From NCBI RefSeq assembly GCF_018070025.1, contig NZ_JAGPYQ010000001.1, positions 5,766,001 through 5,830,000 of the forward strand: a stretch of 64,000 nt of DNA. Reading direction: 5' to 3'. The notes under the pieces were generated by a model. The model made no database searches and was not told the DNA's origin. It saw nothing but the letters and a program-made list of their open reading frames with translations. This stretch comes from Streptomyces liliiviolaceus. Lineage in GTDB: Bacteria > Actinomycetota > Actinomycetes > Streptomycetales > Streptomycetaceae. The translations under genes and the position numbers were made by a program. Positions 41,814-50,817 of the stretch are shown in pieces; positions within the stretch are counted from its first letter, which is position 1, and every line of letters begins with the position of its first letter.

Positions 41814-43148
41814 ATGAAGAGAAGAGCCCTGCCCGCGCTGGCGTTGATATGCGCCGCCGCCCTGTCCGCCACCGCGTGCAGTGACCCGACCGCCGGGGAC
41901 TCCGGTTCCCCGGCCGGTGCGGACGGCGAGCAGGCGAAGGTCGATCCGACGGCCCGGCTGGACGGCGTGCAGCTGACCATGTGGACCGCGCAGAACACGC
42001 TCAACGCGCCCGAGCAGGTCGTCGACGCCTTCGAGAAGGCCACCGGCGCCCGGGTGGAGACTCAGGCGATCCCGGACCTGTACGAGCAGAACGTGCCGAC
42101 CAGGCTCGCCTCGGGCGACAAGCCGGACCTGATGTTCTGGCAGCCGTCCGTCTCCACGCTGCCGTTCATCCAGCCCAAGCAGAACCTGCTCACCCTGGAC
42201 GGCGAGGACTGGGTATCCGAACTCGGCGACACGGAGCGGTCGTTGGGCGTCATCGACGGCAAGCGGTACGCGGCGATCGTCACCAGTCCCGCCATGCTCG
42301 GCGTCTACTACAACAAGGACGTCTTCCGGCGGGCCGGACTCTCCGAGAAGGACTTCCCGAAGTCGTACGACGAACTGCTCGCGCTCGGCCGGACCGTCAA
42401 GGACAGGACCGGCGCGGCCGCCTTCTACGAGGCGGGCGGCGACAAGTGGCCCATGCAGTGGCAGATGCAGGTCCAGCTCACCGATCTCGACAAGGAGTGG
42501 TGGGCCGGCCTCAACGAGAACAAGGAGAAGTGGACCGACCCGGTGGTGGTCGGCGCCATCAAGAAGTACAAGGAGAAGCTGCTCGACGCGGGGCTCGCTC
42601 AGAAGAACTACAGGACCGGCACCTTCACCGGGCAGGCCGACTCCCTCTGGAAGGGCGAGTCGGGCATGGTCCTCAACGTCACCTCTTTCCAGAGCCAGTT
42701 GCAGGCCAAGCACTCCACGGCCGAGATCGACGAGCGGATCGGCTGGTTCCCGATCGCCAACTCCTCCGCCACGGGCATGTACTCGCCCGACCAGACCAAC
42801 GGTGTCGTGGCGTTCAGGACCGGTGACGAGAAGCGGCAGAACGCCTCACGCCAGTTCATGGCCTTCTGGCTCGGCCCGGACTACGCCGACTACATCGAGA
42901 CGATGAGGATCCCCTCGGTCCAGCCGTCCGTGCCGACCCCCGCGGGCCTCCCCCAGGCCTCGAAAGCCCAGGTCGAGGCGCTGCCCACGGCCATCGGCGT
43001 CTTCCAGGCCAAGGCGATCGTCGCCCCCGACACCCATCTGTATCTCGCCGACATGATCTACGGGAAGAAGGACCCGCGGCAGGTCGCCCAGGCGATCCAG
43101 GACCAGTTCACCCAGGTGGCCAAGGCCCAGGGCGCACCCGGCTTCTAG
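41814..43148 (+). CDS. ABC sugar transporter solute-binding lipoprotein
   Basis: A 444-residue cluster B (type I) binding protein. A signal peptide ending SATAC (lipobox Cys about residue 22) anchors it to the membrane. The mature domain shows QLTMWTAQNTLNAPEQVVDAF, ASGDKPDLMFWQ, AAIVTSPAMLGVYYNKDVFRRAGL and SGMVLNVTSF, typical of oligosaccharide-binding MalE-like proteins. It captures the oligosaccharide outside the cell for the two permeases that follow. The gap to the first permease is 37 bp. The LacI repressor is immediately upstream, and the operon carries no ATPase. Confidence 0.88.
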   Translation: MKRRALPALALICAAALSATACSDPTAGDSGSPAGADGEQAKVDPTARLDGVQLTMWTAQNTLNAPEQVVDAFEKATGARVETQAIPDLYEQNVPTRLASGDKPDLMFWQPSVSTLPFIQPKQNLLTLDGEDWVSELGDTERSLGVIDGKRYAAIVTSPAMLGVYYNKDVFRRAGLSEKDFPKSYDELLALGRTVKDRTGAAAFYEAGGDKWPMQWQMQVQLTDLDKEWWAGLNENKEKWTDPVVVGAIKKYKEKLLDAGLAQKNYRTGTFTGQADSLWKGESGMVLNVTSFQSQLQAKHSTAEIDERIGWFPIANSSATGMYSPDQTNGVVAFRTGDEKRQNASRQFMAFWLGPDYADYIETMRIPSVQPSVPTPAGLPQASKAQVEALPTAIGVFQAKAIVAPDTHLYLADMIYGKKDPRQVAQAIQDQFTQVAKAQGAPGF

Positions 43149-43185
43149 GCATTCCAGGGACGCTGACGACGCTGAGGGGCTTCTG

Positions 43186-44124
43186 ATGGCGGACACGGCT
43201 GTACGCACACGCGGGCGCGCGCGACCTCCGGCGTCCGCCAGGAAGAGCGGGGGAAGGAGAGCGGGGCGGCTGTCCCGCAACGCCGTCCACCATCCGTGGT
43301 GGTTCGCCCTCCCGGCGGTCGCCGTCTTCACGGCCTTCTTCCTGGTGCCGAACCTGCTCAACTTCTACTACCCGTTCACCGACTGGTCCTCGTACCACCC
43401 GGACATCGCCTTCACCGGCCTCGACACCTTCCGGACCGTCGCCGACGACGGCTCCCTGTTGCGGGCGATCCGCACGACCCTGCTGTACGCCGTCCTGGCC
43501 GCGCTCTTCCAGAACGGCTTCGGGCTGGTCCTCGCGCTGCTGCTGGAGGCGGACAGCCGCTTCAACCGGTTCTTCCGGGCCGTCTTCTTCCTGCCGGTGC
43601 TGATCTCGGCGCTCGCGACCGGCTATGTCTTCCAGGCCCTGCTGGACCAGGACGGCGCGGTCAACGGCGTCCTCGGCACCGACATCCCCTGGCTGGGCTC
43701 GACGACCTGGACGCTGGTCCTGGTCACCGTCATCCACGGCTGGAAGTGGATGGGCCTGTCGATGCTGATCTATCTGGCCGGTCTCAAGGGCATCCCCGGT
43801 GAGCTGCTGGAGGCGGCGAAGTGCGACGGCGCCGGGCCGTGGCGGACCTTCCGGTCCGTGCGGTGGCCGATGCTGGCGCCCGCCGTCACCTTCAACGTCA
43901 CCACGGCGCTGATCGGTTCGATGAACACCTTCGACATCGTGCAGGCCACCACGGGCGGCGGCCCGGCCGCCTCCACCGAGGTCTTCAACATCTACATGTT
44001 CCGGATCTTCGGACAGGGCCTCTACGCCCAGGCCTCCGCGATGAGTCTCGTCCTCTTCCTGGTCGTGGTCGCCGTCGCGGTCCCGCTCGTCGTCGGACTG
44101 CGCCGAAGGGAGCAACTGCTGTGA
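43186..44124 (+). CDS. ABC sugar permease, MalF-like
   Basis: A 312-residue inner membrane permease with six TM helices (for example WFALPAVAVFTAFFLVPNLLNF and FLPVLISALATGYVFQALL) and a cytoplasmic EAA loop ELLEAAKCDGAGPWRTFRSVRWP that couples to the ATPase. Carries the substrate through the membrane with its partner, encoded next. A basic, disordered N-terminus of about 25 residues precedes TM1. GTGA overlap with the next gene. Confidence 0.88.
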   Translation: MADTAVRTRGRARPPASARKSGGRRAGRLSRNAVHHPWWFALPAVAVFTAFFLVPNLLNFYYPFTDWSSYHPDIAFTGLDTFRTVADDGSLLRAIRTTLLYAVLAALFQNGFGLVLALLLEADSRFNRFFRAVFFLPVLISALATGYVFQALLDQDGAVNGVLGTDIPWLGSTTWTLVLVTVIHGWKWMGLSMLIYLAGLKGIPGELLEAAKCDGAGPWRTFRSVRWPMLAPAVTFNVTTALIGSMNTFDIVQATTGGGPAASTEVFNIYMFRIFGQGLYAQASAMSLVLFLVVVAVAVPLVVGLRRREQLL

Positions 44125-45008
44125 CCACCGGCGCAGTTCATGCCGTCAAGCGGCCGTCCGCCGCGCGTGCCGTGCCGTCCGCCGCGCGTGCGGTGTGGCG
44201 TCTCGGCCGGCCCGCGCTCGTTCTGCTGCTCGCCGCACTCGCCGTCGGCGTACCGCTGTGGCTGGTCGCCGTCACCTCCGCCAAGCCGCAGGCCGAGGCC
44301 GTCCGGCCGAACCTGGACCTGCCCCGGCGGTGGCAGCCCGCGGGCAACTACGAAGACGCCCTCGGCCAGGGCGAGATGCTGCGGGGCTTCCTCAACTCCC
44401 TGCTGGTCGTGGTGCCCTCGGTCGTCCTCGTGCTGGTCCTGGGCGCCGGCGCGGCCTGGGTCTTCGCGCGGCGCGAGTCCAGGCTGGTCTCGGCGGCGTA
44501 CGCGCTGTGCATCAGCGGACTGCTGCTGCCGCCCGCCGTCATCACCGTGGTGATGGAACTGCGGCAGCTCGGCCTCGCGGGCACCCGGCCCGGCATGATC
44601 GCCGTCTACACCGGGATGTATCTCTCCACGTCGATCTTCTTCATGACCGGCTTCATCCGGGCCGTCCCGCCGGAGCTGGAGGAGGCCGCGCGGATGGACG
44701 GCGCGAAGCCGCTGCGGATCTTCCTGCGGATCGTGCTGCCGCTGCTCAGACCGGTCATCGCCACCGCCACGATCATGGTGACGCTCTATGCCTGGAGCGA
44801 CGTCTTCTACGCCTTCTTCGTCCTCGGCGGCGGCGAGCGGTCGACCCTGCCGCTCAACCTCTACAAGGTCGCCGGTGCGCAGCTCTACCTCAACAACTGG
44901 CATCTCGTCTTCGCGTACGTCGTGGTGATGAGCCTGCCCATGGTCGCCATCTTCCTGGTGGCGCAGCGAAGCATCGTGTCCGGAATCACCAGTGGAGCCG
45001 TCAAGTGA
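44121..45008 (+). CDS. ABC sugar permease, MalG-like
   Basis: A 295-residue partner permease. It has a basic N-terminus, six TM helices and the EAA loop PPELEEAARMDGAKPLRIFLRIVLP near residues 185-210. GTG 44121 overlaps the previous stop (GTGA). No ATPase gene follows; in Streptomyces, MsiK is a shared ATPase for many such importers, so it probably energises this one. The next gene starts 17 bp downstream. Confidence 0.88.
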   Translation: MTTGAVHAVKRPSAARAVPSAARAVWRLGRPALVLLLAALAVGVPLWLVAVTSAKPQAEAVRPNLDLPRRWQPAGNYEDALGQGEMLRGFLNSLLVVVPSVVLVLVLGAGAAWVFARRESRLVSAAYALCISGLLLPPAVITVVMELRQLGLAGTRPGMIAVYTGMYLSTSIFFMTGFIRAVPPELEEAARMDGAKPLRIFLRIVLPLLRPVIATATIMVTLYAWSDVFYAFFVLGGGERSTLPLNLYKVAGAQLYLNNWHLVFAYVVVMSLPMVAIFLVAQRSIVSGITSGAVK

Positions 45009-45024
45009 CCGGAGGTCCGACCGC

Positions 45025-47544
45025 GTGATCACCCCTACCCGAACAGCCCTGCTCACCCTCGTACTCGGAGTAAGCGCCATGGCAGGCACCCTTCCCGCGT
45101 CGGAGGCCGCGGCCGCCGCGCCGCAGCGCGTCACCGTCGACCTGGCCGCCTCCGAGGGCCCAGTGATGCGCGGCGCCAACGGCACGCTGTACGGGCTCAG
45201 CGACGACGGCGTGCCCAGCGACGCCGCGCTGGCACCCCTGAAGATCACCAGCATCTCGCAGAAGCCGGAGGGCGGCGCCCAGCACCCCAACGGGGACGCG
45301 CTCACGGTCTCCAGATCGTTCTTCCGCAACGGCGGCGGCGAGATCAACGTGATGATGCAGGACGTCTACGCCAAGTGGCCGTACGAGGATCTCGGCATCG
45401 ACGACTACCTGCCCAGGGTCGACAAGATAGTGAAGGAGGTGGCGGCGGACCCGAACAGCGAACGGTTCGTCTACATCCCGTTCAACGAACCCGACCAGAT
45501 CTGGTACGGCCTCGGCACCTCCGACCAGGCGCAGTACGAGGCGAACCGCGACCGGTTCTTCAAGGACTGGAAGACGGTGTACCGGCGGATACGCGCGGCC
45601 GACCCCGATGCCAGGATCGCCGGTCCGAACGAATCCGCCTACCACACACGCCTGTTGACCGACTTCCTCGCCTTCGCGCAGCGGGAGAACGTCCTGCCGC
45701 AGGTCATGACCTGGCACGAGCTGGGTTCCGGCTCTCTCCGTGACTTCCAGGGGCACCACGACACCTACCGCTCCATCGAACGCGGCCTCGGCATCGCACC
45801 ACTGAAGATCAACATCGATGAGTACGCCAACCGCCGTGACCTGTCCGTGCCCGGGCAACTCGCCCAGTGGGTCGCGATGTTCGAGCGGAACAAGGTGTAC
45901 GCCAACCAGGCCTACTGGGACGCGGCAGGCAACCTCGACGGCAACGTGGTGCGCTCCAACATCCCCAACGGCGGCTGGTGGTTCTTCCGTTGGTACGCGG
46001 GGCTGACCGGGGACACCGTGCGGGTGACTCCGCCGCGGGCGAACGCGATCGACACCCTTCAGGGGCTGGCCTCGTACGACACGCAGAGGCGTCAGGCGCA
46101 GGTCCTGCTCGGGGGTTCCGCCGGGGACTCCGACGTCGTGGTCCGCAACGTCTCCCGGTCCGTCTTCGGCGGGACGGTCACCGCGACCGTCGCCGAGGCT
46201 GCCTGGTCCGGTTACGAGGGCCGACACGCGGCGCCGCGCGTCCTCGCACGGACGAAGGTCCAGGTGGCGGCCGACGGCTCGGTGAGCGTCCCACTGCGCG
46301 GCATGCACAAGATGTCCGCCTACCGGATCGTCCTGACGCCGGGCGGCTCGGGCACCCCCGCCACACCCGTCGTGCCGTGGACCGGCTCGTACGAGGCCGA
46401 GGACGCGGCCATCACCGGCGGGCAGGTCTACACCCAGGGCACGGTCGACAACGCCAATGGGTACGCGGCCTCCGGGACGAAGGACGTCGGTTCGCTCAAC
46501 ACGGCGGCCAGCAAGGTCGACTTCACGGTGACGGTCCCGAAGACGGGGACGTACGACCTGGCGGTCCTGTACGGCAACCAGTCCGGGACACCGGCCACAC
46601 AGAAGCTGTCGGTCGACAACCGGGACACGGTCACAGTCACCTACCCCTCCACCGAGAACTGGACCTACCGCGCCAAGAAGGACCTGGCCGTCGAGCTGAC
46701 CGCCGGCACCCATGTGCTGACCCTGGGCAAGGGCGACGCCGAGGTCACCCTCGACCGCGTCGACCTGACCGCCCGCACATCCGCCGAGCCGTCCGCCTCC
46801 TACGAGGCCACGCTGGCGGACCTCGACGGGAAGCCGTCCTTCGACTACTCCTCCTCCGCCGGTGTCGGCACCGGCGCCCTGGTCCTGCGCGCGGGCGACC
46901 AGGCGGTCTTCGACGTCTACGCGCCCCGCGACGGCTACTTCACCGTGGTCCCACAGGCCTCGGCGGCGGTGCGGCTCGGCCTGCACGGGGAGACGGTGAC
47001 GGCGGCGCCCGGACAGCCACTGCGGCTGTATCTCGTGGCGGGCAACAACCGCCTGCGGGTCACGGCCCAGCAGTCCGCGATCCGCTCGCTCGACGTCTCC
47101 GGCGCCGGTTCGACCGCCGGCACGCTCTCCTACGAGGGTGCCTCGGCGACGCTGGCGGGCGGGGCCAGGCTCGTCGACTCCACGTACGCCTCCGCCGGTT
47201 CGTACATCGGCGACCTCGGCAACAGCGCGTCCAGCACCGCCGAGTTCACGGTGGACGCCCCGAAGGCCGGCCGCCATGTCCTGGTCGTCCACTACGCGCA
47301 CAACGACCGGCGCGACAACGGCCACGCCTACAACACGGACATCATGTCCCGTACGGCCGACATCACGGTGGGCGGCGCCGCACCCGTCAGGGCCACCTTC
47401 AAGAACACCTGGGGCTGGCACGACTACTGGACGCTGAGTGTCCCCGTGGAACTGGAGAAGGGCTCCAACAAGGTGACCTTCGCGAATGCGAGCGGCTGGG
47501 CGCCGGACATCGACCGGATCGAACTGGGCCGGATCGTCGGTTGA
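45025..47544 (+). CDS. Secreted clan GH-A-like glycoside hydrolase with two carbohydrate-binding modules
   Basis: An 839-residue exported enzyme. A signal peptide (ALLTLVLGVSAMAGTLPASEA) leads into a TIM-barrel-like domain of about 350 residues with YIPFNEPDQIWYGLG (candidate acid/base Glu, about 152) and LKINIDEYANRRDL (candidate nucleophile Glu, about 264). Two beta-sandwich modules follow: EAEDAAITGGQVYTQG near residues 455-590 (CBM6/35-like) and SYEGASATLAGGARLVDS near 700-838 (CBM35-like). It would degrade a plant or fungal polysaccharide outside the cell and feed the importer encoded upstream. The exact GH family is uncertain (GH39/79/5-like). GTG 45025 has GGAGG at nine bases. Confidence 0.75.
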   Translation: MITPTRTALLTLVLGVSAMAGTLPASEAAAAAPQRVTVDLAASEGPVMRGANGTLYGLSDDGVPSDAALAPLKITSISQKPEGGAQHPNGDALTVSRSFFRNGGGEINVMMQDVYAKWPYEDLGIDDYLPRVDKIVKEVAADPNSERFVYIPFNEPDQIWYGLGTSDQAQYEANRDRFFKDWKTVYRRIRAADPDARIAGPNESAYHTRLLTDFLAFAQRENVLPQVMTWHELGSGSLRDFQGHHDTYRSIERGLGIAPLKINIDEYANRRDLSVPGQLAQWVAMFERNKVYANQAYWDAAGNLDGNVVRSNIPNGGWWFFRWYAGLTGDTVRVTPPRANAIDTLQGLASYDTQRRQAQVLLGGSAGDSDVVVRNVSRSVFGGTVTATVAEAAWSGYEGRHAAPRVLARTKVQVAADGSVSVPLRGMHKMSAYRIVLTPGGSGTPATPVVPWTGSYEAEDAAITGGQVYTQGTVDNANGYAASGTKDVGSLNTAASKVDFTVTVPKTGTYDLAVLYGNQSGTPATQKLSVDNRDTVTVTYPSTENWTYRAKKDLAVELTAGTHVLTLGKGDAEVTLDRVDLTARTSAEPSASYEATLADLDGKPSFDYSSSAGVGTGALVLRAGDQAVFDVYAPRDGYFTVVPQASAAVRLGLHGETVTAAPGQPLRLYLVAGNNRLRVTAQQSAIRSLDVSGAGSTAGTLSYEGASATLAGGARLVDSTYASAGSYIGDLGNSASSTAEFTVDAPKAGRHVLVVHYAHNDRRDNGHAYNTDIMSRTADITVGGAAPVRATFKNTWGWHDYWTLSVPVELEKGSNKVTFANASGWAPDIDRIELGRIVG

Positions 47545-47644
47545 GCGGTTCGCACGTGGCTTCGCTTGTGGCTCCGTACGTGGGCTCCGCGCGTGGCTCC
47601 GCCGGGAGGTCGGTGTGCTGGCTGCGGGTGCGTCGTGGCTGGTC

Positions 47645-47664
47645 GCGCAGTTCCCCGCGCCCCT
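47645..47664 (-). repeat. Streptomyces intergenic motif, inverse orientation
   Basis: The minus-strand sequence AGGGGCGCGGGGAACTGCGC matches exactly the third copy of the motif at 57954-57973. It sits immediately before the terminator of the GH-A gene. Confidence 0.8.
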
Positions 47665-47665
47665 T

Positions 47666-47708
47666 CGGGACCGCCCCCTTCGGGGCGCCCCTGAAGGGGG
47701 CGGTCCCG
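47666..47708 (+). terminator. Terminator of the ABC/GH operon
   Basis: Perfect 16-bp stem CGGGACCGCCCCCTTC ... GAAGGGGGCGGTCCCG with an 11-nt GC-rich loop, 121 bp after the stop of the GH-A gene. Confidence 0.75.
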
Positions 47709-47776
47709 TCGGAACTGAGCGTAAGAGTCCTGCGAAGCAAGGTTTCGACCGAGGTCGGAGCGTTAAGGTTCGCAAT

Positions 47777-50716
47777 ATGAACGCACGGCTGGATCTTCTC
47801 GGCACGGTGGCCCCCGGTGCCACGGAAAGCGAGGTCTTCCGGCTGGCGCTTCAGCACGCGACGGGAGAGCTGGGCGCGCTGGGCGGGGCGATCCACCTGC
47901 GCGGTCCCATGTCCGCCCTGAGACTGGTGTCGGCGGTCGGTCTGCCGTCCGCCCTCACCCGCTCATGGGAGATCGTCGACCAGGAGGGGCCGTCCGCCCC
48001 GGCCCTGGCACTCCACCAGGGCGACGGCGTGTGGGTCCCGCTGGGCCCCGGCGACGTCTTCCGGACCGGGTCCGGCCTCGCCGCCCTGCCGGTGTCCAGC
48101 GAGAACCGACGCATCGGCGCGCTCACCCTGCTGACGGGTGACCAGGGGGAACCCACCCCCGAGCAGTGGGACTTCCTGCGGGCCGTCGTCGTCTGGGCCG
48201 AGGAGCGCATCCTCCAGGCGCCGATGCCGTCCGGGCCCGTCCACACCGAACTCCACGGTGAACGCCTGCGGCAGGCGCTCAAGGAGGTCAGCGTCGGATC
48301 GTGGGACTGGGACATCCGTGGCGGTGAGCTGATCTGGGACGAGGCGGCCCTGGAGCTGTACGGCACCAGGCCCGCCGACTTCACCGGGCGCATCGAGAAC
48401 TGGATGCGGATCGTCCACCCCGACGACCTGCCTTTCACGCTCGCGGCGGCGCAGCGGGCGATCCGCGACCACACCGTGTTCGAGGCCGAGTACCGGGTGC
48501 GGCGGCTGGACGGCTCGTACGGCTGGACCCGGGCCCGCGGCCGCGCCACGTACGACGACGGGGGCGAGGCCCTGCGGATGATCGGCGTGGGCTGGGAGAG
48601 CAACGAGTCCCGCAGCGCCCGTGACGCCCTCAGCCGCGCCCTGCGCCATATGAGTGACGGCTTCCTGTCCGTGGACGAGCGGTGGCGGATCACCTTCGCC
48701 AACCTGGAGGCCGAACGCACCCTGGGCTTCTCCGAGGAGGAGTTGTTCGGGCGCGTCCTGTGGGACCTCCCCTCCGCCCGGCGGATCCCCGGCCTTGAGG
48801 CGCGCTGCCGGGAGGCCGCGGCCCAGGAGACGCCCGTCGGCTTCGACGTCCGCACACCCGACACCGGGATCCTCTACCACCTGCGGCTGGTTCCGGGACC
48901 CGACGGCCGCACCCTCTACTTCACCGACGTGACCGACAAGCGGCGCCAGGCCGAGGAACGCCGGTCGGCCGAGCTCGCCACGGCCGAGCGGGCGGCCCGG
49001 ATCGCCGAGCTGACCACGGATCTCGCGAAGGCGACGACCACCCAGGACGTGGTGGAGGCGGTCGCCCGGCGCGTGCTGCCGCCGTTCGCCGCCACCGGGC
49101 TGCTGATGCAGGTCGTCGAGGGCGACCGGCTCCACCGCGTCGGATCCGTCGGCTACCCGGACGAGTTCCTGGCCCTGCTCGAAAGCCGCCCCCGGGGCCC
49201 CGGCGACCCGGCCTGGGAGCCGATCATGTCCGGCACCCCGCTGTTCCTGTCCTCCCCGGAGGAGTTCGCCGCGTACTCACCGACCCGCGTCGACATGCCC
49301 GCCCGGGCCGCCAAACAGGCCTGGGCGTTCCTGCCGCTGGCCGCGTCCGGGCACACGTTCGGTGTCTGCATCGTCTCCTTCGACCGGCCGCGCCTGCTCA
49401 CCGACGAGGAACGCACCCTGCTGACCACGATCAGCGCCCTCGTCGCCCAGGCCCTGGAACGGGCCCGGCTGTACGACGCCGAACACGCCCGGTCCCGCGA
49501 ACTCCAGCGCAGCCTGCTCCCCCAGGGGCTGCCCGAACTGGCCGCGTGCACGGCCGCCGCCCGCTATCTCCCCGCGGGCCAGGGCATGGACGTGGGCGGC
49601 GACTGGTACGACATCATCCCGCTCTCCGGCGGCCAGGTCGCCCTCGTCGTCGGTGACGTCATGGGCCACGGCCTGCCCGAGGCCGCCACCATGGGCCGGC
49701 TGCGCACCGCCGTGCACACCCTGGCCGACCTCGAACTGCCTCCCGACGAGATCATGAGCCACCTGAACGACATCGTCGGCGGCATGAACGAGGAGTCGTA
49801 CGCCACCTGTCTGTACGCGCTCTACGACTCCACCACCCGGACCTGTTCCATCGCCCGTGCGGGCCATCCGCCGCCGGCCCTGGTGCACCCCGACGGCAGT
49901 GTCCACTTCCCGGAGCCGGCCGCCGATCCGCCGCTGGGCGCGGCGAAGCCGCCGTTCGAGACGGTCGAGATCACGGTGCCCGAGGGCAGCCTGCTCGTGC
50001 TCTACACCGACGGGCTGGTCGAGTCGGCGAAGCGGGACATCGACGCGGGCATGGCCGACCTGGCCCGGCTTCTGCACAGCACCCACCAGGACGGCACCGA
50101 CGCGGACCTGGAGCGGCTCTGCGACACCCTGACGGCCGGTCTGCTGCCGGCCGATCAGCAGGCGGCCGACGACGCGGCGTTCCTCGTCGCCCGGCTGCAC
50201 GCGCTGCCCGAGGACAGGATGGCCGCCTGGCCGCTTCCCAAGGACCCGAAGGCGGCGGGCCAGGCCCGCCGCCATGTGCGCGGGCAACTGGCCGACTGGG
50301 GCCTGGACGACCTCGTACCGACCACGGAACTCCTGGTCAGCGAGCTGGTGGGCAATGTCGTCCGCCATGCGAAGGGCCCTGTGCGGCTACGGCTGTTGTA
50401 CGGCGCCGAGCTGATCTGCGAGGTCTTCGACGGCAGCCTGACGATGCCGCGTATCCGCCGCGCGTCCGAGAGCGACGAGGGAGGGCGCGGACTGCAGCTG
50501 GTCACGGCGCTCTCCGAGCGCTGGGGGGTGCGGTACACGCGGACGGGCAAATGCATCTGGACCGAGCAGGGGCTGCTCGGCCCGGACGGCGACGCGGACC
50601 CGGCGCCCGACGCCCAGGACCTGATGTTCGACCCGAACCTGTTCGCGGCGGACCTGGACGCCCTGTTGTCCGAGGATTCCGGCACCTCCGCGGACTCCGG
50701 GGGCACGGGCTCGTAG
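47777..50716 (+). CDS. Multidomain sensor phosphatase: GAF-PAS-PAS-GAF-SpoIIE-HATPase
   Basis: A 979-residue cytoplasmic signalling protein. Domain order read from the sequence: GAF-like (about 1-150), PAS (about 165-280, SVGSWDWDIRGGELIWDEAALELYG), PAS (about 290-395, MSDGFLSVDERWRITFANLEAER), a coiled linker, GAF (about 415-570), SpoIIE phosphatase (about 590-800, MDVGGDWYDIIPL and VGDVMGHGL) and a C-terminal RsbW-like ATPase (about 820-930, ELLVSELVGNVVRHA and GGRGLQLV). Joining an RsbU phosphatase and an RsbW kinase in one chain suggests self-contained control of an anti-anti-sigma factor. The extreme C-terminal tail is acidic and short-repeat encoded. ATG 47777 has AAGG nine bases upstream. 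Confidence 0.85.
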   Translation: MNARLDLLGTVAPGATESEVFRLALQHATGELGALGGAIHLRGPMSALRLVSAVGLPSALTRSWEIVDQEGPSAPALALHQGDGVWVPLGPGDVFRTGSGLAALPVSSENRRIGALTLLTGDQGEPTPEQWDFLRAVVVWAEERILQAPMPSGPVHTELHGERLRQALKEVSVGSWDWDIRGGELIWDEAALELYGTRPADFTGRIENWMRIVHPDDLPFTLAAAQRAIRDHTVFEAEYRVRRLDGSYGWTRARGRATYDDGGEALRMIGVGWESNESRSARDALSRALRHMSDGFLSVDERWRITFANLEAERTLGFSEEELFGRVLWDLPSARRIPGLEARCREAAAQETPVGFDVRTPDTGILYHLRLVPGPDGRTLYFTDVTDKRRQAEERRSAELATAERAARIAELTTDLAKATTTQDVVEAVARRVLPPFAATGLLMQVVEGDRLHRVGSVGYPDEFLALLESRPRGPGDPAWEPIMSGTPLFLSSPEEFAAYSPTRVDMPARAAKQAWAFLPLAASGHTFGVCIVSFDRPRLLTDEERTLLTTISALVAQALERARLYDAEHARSRELQRSLLPQGLPELAACTAAARYLPAGQGMDVGGDWYDIIPLSGGQVALVVGDVMGHGLPEAATMGRLRTAVHTLADLELPPDEIMSHLNDIVGGMNEESYATCLYALYDSTTRTCSIARAGHPPPALVHPDGSVHFPEPAADPPLGAAKPPFETVEITVPEGSLLVLYTDGLVESAKRDIDAGMADLARLLHSTHQDGTDADLERLCDTLTAGLLPADQQAADDAAFLVARLHALPEDRMAAWPLPKDPKAAGQARRHVRGQLADWGLDDLVPTTELLVSELVGNVVRHAKGPVRLRLLYGAELICEVFDGSLTMPRIRRASESDEGGRGLQLVTALSERWGVRYTRTGKCIWTEQGLLGPDGDADPAPDAQDLMFDPNLFAADLDALLSEDSGTSADSGGTGS

Positions 50717-50769
50717 CAGCGCGGGCTCGTGGCGGCGCGGGCTCGTGGCGGCGCGGGCTTGTACAGCTC
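50707..50769. repeat. 16-bp tandem repeat spanning a stop codon
   Basis: Units of GGGCTCGTGGCGGCGC-type sequence begin in the last codons of the sensor phosphatase gene (first copy includes its TAG) and continue for about four copies downstream. Confidence 0.85.
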
Positions 50770-50817
50770 GGGCTCGTACGGCTTGAGGGCTGTCGGGGTG
50801 TCCGTCGGCGGGGTCTC

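Noticed and set aside
43108..44115. 335-residue frame opposite to the MalF-like permease
   Set aside because: Antisense to clear transmembrane segments; Asp/Glu/Gln/Arg-rich with no family features.
47545..47776. Extension of the sensor phosphatase to about 47486
   Set aside because: It would read through the GH-A end and its terminator; ATG 47777 begins the GAF domain and has AAGG.
45001..47823. 940-residue antisense frame across the GH-A gene
   Set aside because: It is a shadow of the plus-strand gene with signal peptide, ribosome site and operon context.
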